NCBI GenBank assembly: GCA_003260075.1
Contig: QLIY01000040.1
Coordinates: 16,397 to 80,396, forward strand
From: Phallusia mammillata
Lineage: Eukaryota; Chordata; Ascidiacea; Phlebobranchia; Ascidiidae
Length of the DNA: 64,000 nt
Direction: 5' to 3'
In this document: positions 37,531 to 47,460 of the stretch, in pieces
Layout: every line of letters begins with the position of its first letter
Numbering within the stretch: the first letter of the stretch is position 1
Program-made: the position numbers and the translations under genes
The notes under the pieces: generated by a model
Database searches by the model: none
What the model was told of the DNA's origin: nothing
What the model saw: the letters and a program-made list of their open reading frames with translations, nothing else

Positions 37531-38707
37531 TCAAACAGGCGTGCTTTCGATGATTTTCCTTAATTTGGCAGCTTCCTCTTCCATGTCTCTCACCGACCGC
37601 AAACCCTTCACAGTTCCATCAGCATCAGGTTTGTCATGCTTCTGAAGCTATTTGATCAAGCACAATACATTGTAAATATGGTAACCAAGGGAGCTCTCTT
37701 GCGACACCACGTGTGTGACTTCAACAAGCTTGGGAGGAATAGGAAGGGTTTGCTTGGTTTTAAAGTGGTTGTAAACATACATAACGAAATGTTATGCGAT
37801 TTAATATCTCTCACAGCTCACCTCAACATAAATGTCGTCGTTCATAAAGAAGTCACCAGCTTTGCGCGGAATCACATGGACATGCACATGACGTATAGTT
37901 TGGCCAGCTTCAGGCCCGTCCTGCAAAAATACTGTTTATGTTAAGTATAGAAAGTAAGTCTAATCGGTTACGAACAAACACACAATAGACAACATAGCTG
38001 CAATGCACAACGATATCTTTCTTCCCTCGTTTTTCTGTCCTTGGCCAGAACTGCTCTTGGTTTAAATTGTGATAACATTTTAATCATGTTAAAGAGGATT
38101 AATCTGCAGAAATTGAGTTTCACTGGAAAACATTCAGCTTACCTGTACTGCAAGAGTCACAGACGTTGCATCATACAATTTTTCCACAGCAGTTGAAACG
38201 CGTTGAGCACATTGAAATAAATCAGCAACCTCGTCCGATTTCAAATCCTTAAAACGTTCTGCCGGACGCAAAGAACAAACAAGTACATCTTTGAATCAGT
38301 CGTCAAGGGGTAATATATATGCCAAGGTAATAGAATAGTAACAAACACAGTTGACCGATCCAAGGCAACTGAAGTGACCAATCCAAGTGGAATGGAATCA
38401 TTATGTACGGTATTGCATTTCAATGGCATCCAAAGACACTCCTGCAACTTGTAAGCAAATGAAACAATGTTAAAACGCTACAATGTCTATAGAATATTGG
38501 TTCACTAAACAATCTGCAACAACGATAAAATTAACAAACTTTAGGTCACAATTTAATGGTTATTCAAAACAAAACAGGTATGGCGCAAAGGATACGTCCT
38601 GGGACGATTGGTTTGATATTGACAACAGCATAGCTTAGAGAAGTACGAAGAAAAGTAGTTGAGACTGGAATCAATTTAGTGCCAAATTGGAGCACATTTG
38701 ATGTCAT
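37531..38707 (-). CDS. FHIT: FHIT, diadenosine triphosphate hydrolase (HIT family)
   Basis: Hydrolyses Ap3A to AMP and ADP; in vertebrates also a tumour suppressor and mRNA-cap decay factor. Four minus-strand exons join in phase to 157 codons: 38707-38596, 38288-38143, 37920-37822, 37647-37531. The N-terminus has FGTKLIPVS and the conserved [11 protein letters not shown] spanning the first intron. Next come LRPAERF and DEVADLF as in vertebrate FHIT, then the catalytic histidine triad HVHVHV with RKAGDF at about residues 97-109. The last exon begins LQKHDK as in the human C-terminal helix. Human FHIT is 147 aa. A polypyrimidine tract and AG (exon start 38738) lie 31 nt before the ATG, so the 5' end is made by a UTR intron or spliced leader. 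The acceptor before exon 2 is atypical, but phase and homology support it. Confidence 0.95.
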
Positions 38708-38738
38708 TTCTTTTTATTGCAACATTACCTAGCAATTT
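38708..38738 (-). promoter_or_regulatory. 5' acceptor and leader of FHIT (possible SL site)
   Basis: Read on the minus strand, TTCATTTCTTTTCAG is followed by 31 nt of leader and the FHIT ATG. The leader contains AATAAA, the only such signal found between the upstream gene's stop and FHIT. Confidence 0.5.
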
Positions 38739-38963
38739 CTGAAAAGAAATGAATAAATGTATTCAGTTAGGCAATACACAATCAAGTTTCACAATTTGAG
38801 CAATTTTATGAAAAAAATAGAATGGACGATAAACTGCATACGAAACAAGTTATAACACTAAATGCAATAAAGATGAACTGATCATATATACTACAAGCAA
38901 TTCAAAAAATCTAATTTACTGCAATTGCACACACACAAAAAATCAAAAAGTATTTTCATTACT

Positions 38964-41042
38964 TTACTTGTAATACACTAAATAGGAAACCATTTTAATA
39001 ACTCCTGGATTTTGAGTTGGATTTGGATCTTTACCATTAAACAGGCCTTTATAAGTAACAGTGTTTGATGATGAAGATTTCACATCCATTGTGATGTCAA
39101 TAACCCAAGGATCAACTTGTTGACCATCACACCAACCATCGCGACCATACAACCATGTTCCGTGTTCATTTGGTACTACACCTTGAGGTACACGGTGAGC
39201 ACAACCCAAAGGAGTACCAGCATTTGTGAAGGTTCTAATGTAAGTTTTGTTGTTGATTGAAAAGTGGTGAGAAGTTACACAAAATTCTGCACAGTTGTTG
39301 TTGTCAGATCCGTGTCCAGTTATTACAGCATAAATTTGAACTGCCTTGACACCACTTGGAATTTCAAACTGGTACGGTTTGTAATTTTGGTTGTAAGTTT
39401 TATCAAATGTGCCACCTTGAAATAGTGGTACAACAGAGTATGCATATGGCCCCACCATATTATTTGACCATTTTTCCAACACCGCAAAAGAATGTGGTTT
39501 TTGCACAAATCTTAAATTTAAAGTTGCAACCCAAGCTTTTGCCCACCAGGCTGTCATTTTAAGTTGAAATGTACATTCCTGTGTTTCACCTTGAGACACA
39601 GATAGTACAGGCAACAAGGGAGAGATGTCAGTCAGCCAATGACCGACTTTTCTACGAAATGATGTGATCCACCTACCAATTTCAGTCCAACTGGTTGATG
39701 ATTTATCGCAAGACACATACAGAGTGGGGGTGTGATCCCACGGAGGACAATCCTCATCCATTGTGCCAGGACATCCAAGTTGCATGTCAAGATATAGTGA
39801 CTGGTATGTGTGAAGATTATTTAGGGTAACTGTAGCATAACCTGTACCACTCTTACCTTGCATTGTTGTGCCGTTAAATACTGGTACCACATAGTCAGTC
39901 AGTTCAGATATGTTGCTTTGCAAGTTACTTTTATATTCAAGCCACTGCATTTGCCAGGCAAGAAACTCCAAAGATGGGTAAAGAAACCAACCAGCCTCTG
40001 CCAAATTGCCATTGCAGTCAATGGTAAAGTAAAAGTTGGGAGAGCTTGTTGTCTGCAAAGTGGCTGTTACATCAGGACTTCCCATAGACAGAGCAACAAC
40101 TAGTTGGTGACTATATGGGATGCTAATTACAGGAATGTTTATCATTACATTACATTCATCACCATTGCAGTTGAACTCCTGCACAGGAGACCCAGCTTTA
40201 GAATAAACAATAATCCCAGCAGCACCAACAGTTTGAAGGTTGGCCACTTTTGTAGCTATGGAGCATCCTTGTGATTCATTACTAAGTACTGCTACTGTCC
40301 CATTTTTAAATGACTTCAGGCTTTCAGTCGAGCAAGAATCTGTCACTGCTGACAAGATTGCACTAGTTGGTTTCCACTGGTGGTTGAACGCCCAGTCATA
40401 CCTGGCATCGAGACGTTTTGAGGTGACGATTTGGGGACTCCAACCGGCATAATAAAACTGTACTTGATCATAGCCACAGCCATGGCCGTCGCATGCCCAT
40501 GAGCTTAGTAAAGAAGGAATCCAATTACCTAGGTCATCAACAGAAGATATAACAAAGTAGCACTGCTTACGGAAAGTATCCTGTTGCTCTTTCGAAAGCT
40601 TAGACTTCATTAAAGCAGATTTAAACACTGATTCCATCCATGCTATCACAGTATACGCATTATCTTCAAAAGTTATAAAAACATAGCGAGCATTTAATGG
40701 AGCAGTCTCAACAAAATCAGTCAAAGAATTGCTATTGGTCCACATGCACTCCAAAAATGCAGACTTGTTGGAAAATGCATGAAATCCAATTGGCACACCT
40801 TTTGGGAAATCCTTACTTGGATATGTTACCATGACATTTCGGAGAGTCCACAGTGAAAATGGTTGGGCTGCAGAACCTGGAGTAAAGCCATTTGATTTTG
40901 GAGGAATACCTGACAAACTATTCTGGTTCTTTGGATAACTATACAAGTCATCAAGAGTTGAACGAGTCCTGTGAAAAGCTGCTGTGGCATTAACAGTTAC
41001 ACACAAACCAAATAAAACAGCAACAAATATGCTAGTTTTCAT
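38964..41042 (-). CDS. Secreted PA-domain protein with PNGase F-like region, single exon
   Basis: An uninterrupted 692-codon frame. Residues 1-21 form a signal peptide (TSIFVAVLFGLCVTV). Residues about 225-330 look like a PA domain (GAAGIIVYS, then INIPVISIPYS). The C-terminal half resembles PNGase F-type amidases, which cleave N-glycans from asparagine: DEDCPPWDH at about 429-437, then VITGHGSDNNNCAEFCV at about 573-589, GCAHRVPQG and RDGWCDGQQVDPW at about 634-646. In the bacterial enzyme, acidic residues in equivalent blocks are catalytic; CAEFC keeps the glutamate. Several NxS/NxT sites suggest it is itself glycosylated. It has no intron, unlike its neighbours FHIT and RNF220, which may reflect retroposition or transfer. 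An acceptor AG lies 30 nt before the ATG. Its stop is 257 bp from the FHIT start codon, same strand. Activity is inferred from motifs only. Confidence 0.85.
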   Translation of the reverse strand: MKTSIFVAVLFGLCVTVNATAAFHRTRSTLDDLYSYPKNQNSLSGIPPKSNGFTPGSAAQPFSLWTLRNVMVTYPSKDFPKGVPIGFHAFSNKSAFLECMWTNSNSLTDFVETAPLNARYVFITFEDNAYTVIAWMESVFKSALMKSKLSKEQQDTFRKQCYFVISSVDDLGNWIPSLLSSWACDGHGCGYDQVQFYYAGWSPQIVTSKRLDARYDWAFNHQWKPTSAILSAVTDSCSTESLKSFKNGTVAVLSNESQGCSIATKVANLQTVGAAGIIVYSKAGSPVQEFNCNGDECNVMINIPVISIPYSHQLVVALSMGSPDVTATLQTTSSPNFYFTIDCNGNLAEAGWFLYPSLEFLAWQMQWLEYKSNLQSNISELTDYVVPVFNGTTMQGKSGTGYATVTLNNLHTYQSLYLDMQLGCPGTMDEDCPPWDHTPTLYVSCDKSSTSWTEIGRWITSFRRKVGHWLTDISPLLPVLSVSQGETQECTFQLKMTAWWAKAWVATLNLRFVQKPHSFAVLEKWSNNMVGPYAYSVVPLFQGGTFDKTYNQNYKPYQFEIPSGVKAVQIYAVITGHGSDNNNCAEFCVTSHHFSINNKTYIRTFTNAGTPLGCAHRVPQGVVPNEHGTWLYGRDGWCDGQQVDPWVIDITMDVKSSSSNTVTYKGLFNGKDPNPTQNPGVIKMVSYLVYYK

Positions 41043-41072
41043 GGTGCAAACTTTATGTGCACCAATATATTT
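41043..41072 (-). promoter_or_regulatory. 5' acceptor and leader of PA/PNGase F-like gene
   Basis: On the minus strand TTCTGTTATTGTTTTAG precedes a 30-nt leader and the ATG. It is suited to a spliced leader or to a 5' UTR intron. Confidence 0.5.
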
Positions 41073-42134
41073 CTAAAACAATAACAGAAAAAAGATGAAT
41101 CTTAGTACTACTTCAGTACTTCTTGATTTTATTTGCTAACTGTTGCAAATATATGCAAATTGATACAAGTAATTGTTCTCCCATCATAAAAAGAACTATA
41201 GTTCGTATACATTTGCATGAGATTTTGCAAAAACATTGATAAACGCTTGCAAAATTGACGTTATTTTGCCGCAAGTTGCTCAACTTTAGTTCCCATTTCA
41301 AGAGGCAAGGCCAAGGTTCAAAGAAACAAAATATTTTTCTGTGGTAATTTAACGCAACATAAGCAGAGTAAAGACTTAATAATTAGCAGCTAAAACTAAT
41401 GAAATACCTTCATTTCAAGTTTATTTATTTACATAAAAACACATGACCTCAGAAATCAGGATCGTGTCTGGATGAGCGCAGCGATTATTTTTTTGTAATT
41501 TCTGGTTCTGCAGAAACTTTTATTATTGCCTGTGATAAATAAAAACAAGATACGATTCCTATTCCTGGAGCATGGTATTAAACTATTGACCGTCAAGCAT
41601 TTTATTCTCCGACAAGCCATAGGCCTACCCGTTTTTTCGAACTCCTTGTAATTACCTTAACTACGTTGGCAAGGTTTTAATCATTTTTAGAAAAAAAGAA
41701 AGTTCAAAAAGTATCATTTGCATAAAAAAGTGACAACATTTTAGCAGGTTTCGTTTAATAGTAACGAAGGGTAGAACAAGCAGTCCACAACAGATAACAT
41801 GCAAAAACACAGCAAGAAGTAAACGAAGACACGAAAACAGACCACAAGTGTCACACAGATTTGCATCAACACAAATCCAAAAACATTCATACCATCTCGA
41901 AGTGAAATGGGCTGTAAACAAGTTTTGTGGTCTATAAACTAGGTCCATTCTGATCACATAAGAAATTTTAGCGAGAGAAAAAGCAAAGAAAGAACGAATA
42001 TATTTACATTTAACGAAAACAGTCAGACAGTTTTATGTAAGTTGAAAAAACATTTAACACTTGGATCATAATTTCCAGATTTCTATTGGTTTTTAGGCAG
42101 CCTAGTCGGTATTGAAGGGAGTTAATATTATTCC
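41073..42134. other. Intergenic stretch downstream of RNF220
   Basis: AT-rich. A minus-strand AATAAA pair near 41421-41431 could serve as the RNF220 polyadenylation signal. A short acceptor-framed piece at 41490-41535 opens a 14-codon frame, but no upstream exon joins it in phase, so no gene is called. Confidence 0.45.
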
Positions 42135-42537
42135 TCAAAGAAAGATTCTTCTTAATTTGGTGGCGGTGGTTATCGCGTTGCACTGGGGACAAAGCTTCTT
42201 AACAGAGAGAGCTCGGAGCCAGCAACGTTCACAGTGCACATGCCAACACTGGATGGACGCTACAGGGTCAGTGTAGGTATCCTGAAATTAAGTTGAGTCA
42301 TGAGTTCAAAATGGAAACACTATAACAAAAGTTAAAATAAGATAAAAAAAATACGGTGTTGCCTTTATCCATAAATGGCAGTAAACGTAAATATAAACGC
42401 CCGAAAAAAATGCAAACACTGCAAGAATGGCGTTCGCAAAATTCTGTCAGTCTGGCTTGAGACTTTAAGTTGTTTTCCTATGATTTAGTTACCATGCAAA
42501 TGTTGCAGCGAAGTGACCGCTCGGTGGCGTCTTCGAG

Positions 42538-42598
<61 letters not shown>

Positions 42599-45500
42599 GT
42601 ATTGGCGAACGAGGTTACAGGGAGGCTACTGTAAAAACAGCAAAAAGAGAAGGTTCATCGTTTGACAACGAAACCACCCAACGCAAGCGAAGGCAAGAAG
42701 AAGCCACTCTCTTATGGTGTATACTAAGTTCCATGTACTTAAATACGCCAGAAAACATGACAAAAATTTATCGTCATTTGTAAGTGCTGTGTATCAATTT
42801 TCAGCGACCCAAACCCACTATTTCTGGACCTCCAAAAGAAAAATTATATGCTTACTCAGACTTAGAGGTCTTGTTCTCTTCTGTGTGATCGGTGTTAGTA
42901 CGACACGAGTTAAGGTCTTCTTCAGTAAATTGGACGGGCCCAAATGACTGTGTGTCGTCAGCTTCAACGTTGAGAAACTGAAAACGGATTTAGGGGGGGG
43001 GGACTAGCGCATAGTGTACAAGTAGGTCTTTGATTTTAGATGCAATTTTGTAGAGAAACAGACAATATATTTTAGGATCCAATCCAGAAGACTTATTTTA
43101 CAAGTTAAAAAATACCAAATCTTTGTGTTACAGAGAGTAATTTAAAACAAGATTTTGCAAATTCATTGATACTTTGGCCGTTGTAAAATCTCAAATAAAA
43201 TCGTATTCACTGAAAATTAATTTATAAAGCATTTTTGTTCTGCATTGTAAGTTACAACTAAAAAACAAAAATAAAAGGATCTGTAGTTCCAATGTTTTTT
43301 GGGGTTTAAGGGGTAAAATGGGTAAATCCAATAAAAAGTTACAAAATTCTTTAGAATACCTTGGGGGGGGGGAAAGTTTTAAGCGAATACGTTGTGTTTA
43401 CGCGAGACACTAGCACATAGTGTAAAAGTAGGTCTTTGATTTTAGATGCAATTTTGTAGAAAAACGGACAATATATTTTAGGATCCAATCCAGAAGACTT
43501 ATTTTGCAAGTTAAAAAATACCAAATCTTTGTGTTACAGAGAGTAATTTAAAACAAGATTTTTACAAATTCATTGATACTTTGGCCGTTGTAAAATCTCA
43601 CATAAAATCGTATTCACTCAAAATTAATTTATAAAGCATTTTTGTTCTGCAGTGTAAGTTACCACTTAAAAACCAAAATAACAGCAACTGTAGTGCCAAC
43701 CTGGTCGTTTCCGGGCGATGATGGTCGTATCAAGTGATACCCCGAGCTTGAGGCAAGTCGTGAAGCGCTTTCCGCCAGCGCCGAGACTCGAACCCGCGAC
43801 TGTCCGCACCACTCGTACTCGGAACCGAAGCTTTTGTTGCTTCGATCATCATCGTTTGATCCAGGACCACTCGAACTGCCGTAATTGTGACTCGGCACGT
43901 CCAAGGTTCCTTCCACATCAACCAGCTCTTCCTCGTCGACTTGACGGGACGCGGCTCTTTGCTTTAAACACAAAAAAGTGGTTTGCTTAATTTACTTGTT
44001 GACATGAGATAAAGGAAAACAAACACCATAATTAGTTGTTGAATTTTTTTAAATTTAATAGTCCGAATTATAACTTGACAAAAGTGGTGTCTTTTCGTAT
44101 AATACTTCGTAGTTTTTTTTGTGTGTGTAAATTTGAATAGGATTGTACTGATTATGTCAGAATGTAGCAGCGCCATTGCGTTTCCAAACTAATAAAAGGC
44201 CCATAGTGCTTACAGCCACTATCGTAAAAGAATCGTTTAAGTCACAAAAAAACAAAACAATAATTTAGCCGCCAGAACAACTACCAAAATGTTTGATATT
44301 ACATTACAATATGCACACATTTTTTACAAAACTCTATGTCCGAAATCTTTAATTTTTGTGAGCTTAATTTCGAAGTTTTTTATCCTCCTATTATATTGTT
44401 TTCTGGTTTCCTTCTAGCATATTGTTGCCTTTAGATTTATTTTGCACTTGTCGCCTAGCGTTTCGGGTCGCTTTGATTGATTTTTATTTAAAACCTCAGT
44501 TTTCGGGGTCTCCCTTTAGTTTCACATCTGCCTCTGACGTTGAAATTCCGAAGCGACTAAGCGCAATATATTGAATTGTGAAAGATGAAAGACAAACAAA
44601 CGTGACCTGACCTTGCCAGTTCGCTTTGTTGTATATTTGTAGATGAATAAAATGCCGTTGACATGTGATTAATATTTCTGTCACTAGTTGGGTAAAAATG
44701 GCATTTTTTGTTAGAAAACAGTGTTTTTATGTAATAGTGGTGTTCTTCGTTTTAATTTGCTAATTTTTTTTAGACAAATCAATTTCTCTTTCCACCCTCT
44801 TTGTTTCAACATACGTTTCTAAAATATGTAAAATAATAAGAAAAAATATTTAGGAAACAGCGCCATTTTCTTGACGCACTGTATGCCGATGACATTTACT
44901 TGACAAAGCCATTGATATATTAGTTTTCAGTTTCATATACAATCTCATATTTCTGCCACCCTACTTTACATACCCGACGTAAACAAGCTTCCACGTGGTC
45001 GTTCACGGATGACAGGGAACCACTGAGGCGTGACGAGCATACCGGGCAACAAGCATCTTCCAAATGACCGGAGCCATTGCTGGTCGATGCAGCCCAGAGG
45101 TGCCCGGTGCTGCCGAAAAAGGACGATGATACGTTGTGTGGTGGAATGCATTGACCCACTCGAGTGTTGAGACGGTCAACTCGGTTGCTTCGTACTTTCT
45201 GATATGTCTGTGTCAATGAAAAGGGAGTTTAAAGAAACTTGTATTTCTCCGGGCGTGGTAAAATATGCAACCTGGAGGACGAAACGTTTGTCAAGTATTT
45301 TTTGAGAAAATATATTTCAGTTTAAAGTAAACTCTTGAGACCTGAATAATTGCTATGGCACAACCAATTTTGCCTGTTGAAAACTTATGCACTGTATATA
45401 TAAAACAATATCCAATAATTTATTTCGTTTCAGTACTGAATATTTGTATTTGGTGTTAAAACAGAAAAAGATTATAACAATGCTCAAAATACAATGCTTT

Positions 45501-47406
45501 CACGCAGCCCCCAAAACAAAAAAAATCGGAAATTGATAATTTATCATAAGTCAAATCAAAGTTAATTTTTTGTTTATAATTTTCTTTATGCCTAAAAATT
45601 ATGTTGAAATAAAGCGTAATTAAAACAAGATTATCTGTTTATTTAGTTTTGTAAGTTAACTGGTAAAGGGTGAGGTACTAAAAAAAGTCTTTAGGTTAGA
45701 ATACCCAAACAAAATTCCAAGTTACAAACCCCAAAGGAAATCGCCCTCCCCGAAGATACCCCACTGTTTTCCAAATCATCACTATCTACTATCATCACGA
45801 AAAGACATTCCGCCTATTTTCACATGCCGCAAAAACAAACAGTTTCTTATTTCAGGACTGAACCTTTCAACCTGTCTTGAGGCTCCACGTCGACTATAGT
45901 GTTACAAAAAACCCAGCGGGGGCACGTTCCTAATCTATTCATCTAAATCGAAAACAAGGCAAAGCGAAATATTAAATCCGTCGCGCCGCGTAACGCAAGC
46001 ACAGCAAATCGTAAAGCAGAACATTAGATTCACAAATAAGTGCCCGACGCCGTCGTCCGGACATATGAGGCTCGGTGCCGAAGGTGATCAATCATTGCCT
46101 ATTAGAAATCAGGACCCTTCTGAAAGGCCTGATTCCCTGGGTGCCAAATCGTTTATCGCACAAGTCGTTGGGCAGAAATCGAACGCTCGTCACTAATTCG
46201 CGATGGAAGCGTTTAAATGCGCGTCGTTGGATTGGAACGCCATAAATCAGAGGAGCCGCGGCTGTCAAAATGGGCCTACGACATACGGAACAATAACGAC
46301 CTTTCGACTTGCGACGTGCAGTGGTCGATGGCTAATTAGATTTTACCTGAGAGCAAGACCCGGTAATGTCGCAGGGCAATTATAGCCTTGTCGCCGACGT
46401 AAATTCGAGTGTGTGGGCCGATTTGGGGGTAAAATGGATTTTTTGCATTGAAAAACGAACTGAGTTATAGGTGTTGAGCGTCGTAAGCCCTTCGATTACA
46501 GAACAATCTATATCATGCTGACCCTGAATATTAAAGGGAAAAAAGTGGCTTACTCTGGAATAACACACACAATTCCCGTGGTTTGCTATAGCACTTTAAT
46601 ATGAAAAACTAAATTTTATTACATACTACAGTTACAATACCGAAACTTCCTATTCCAAAGTGTCATGACGCATTTTATCATAGGAATTTATGTTGCCCAA
46701 TACTACTGTATAAGCTCTCAATTGTTTTCGTATTTACCCCATTTTTTCGTATTTTAAAGAAAAATTTACCCTCTTGTTTCTATCAATCCCGCAAAGTTTG
46801 TTATTCCTATTCATTACAAAAAGGCCGAAATTCTTTATTGGGTGTACGTTTTCCCTATGTTGAGGACCTCTGCTCTATATGTATGTGGGGAAAAACAAGC
46901 GTTCACTATATACTCTTGAATTTTGTCACAACCCTCAGTGGAGGCCGCCGGAGTCATAAGCAAAACAAATCATAAAAGGAAATAGGGAGAATCTTTTTCA
47001 AGAAATTTTCAAGGTCAGTGAACATTTGACCCCACAAGGGTATAGTTGTTCCACATTTAGCACTGACAGCATTGTAGCTCATCGGTATTAGGTAAAGTTC
47101 AAACCAATAGGTAAACAGTTCAACGTCATGTTTTTCCCACAAGACATTAAACCGTATCACTGCCGGTAAAAATACCTGATGATCAAACAACGAAACAGAT
47201 CTGGCCGACGGAGCGCAAAGGACTCATTGATTGGCCGGGAAATACAACCTGAAGATTGGGTCTTCGAAGCGAGCGTTACAAATGGTGTCGTAAATCGTTG
47301 GGACGCGTTATTGCGCGGCAAATGGGAGATTATCAAACGCGCCGAACGTCCTAGCACAAGTGCCAAGCCAAATAGCGAATCACCAGTACTGCGTCGGCAA
47401 CACGAA

Positions 47407-47460
<54 letters not shown>

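Noticed and set aside
41490..41535. Last exon of an extra minus-strand gene (14 codons to a stop)
   Set aside because: The acceptor looks good, but the only nearby donor is preceded by a stop in the needed frame, so no gene can be built.
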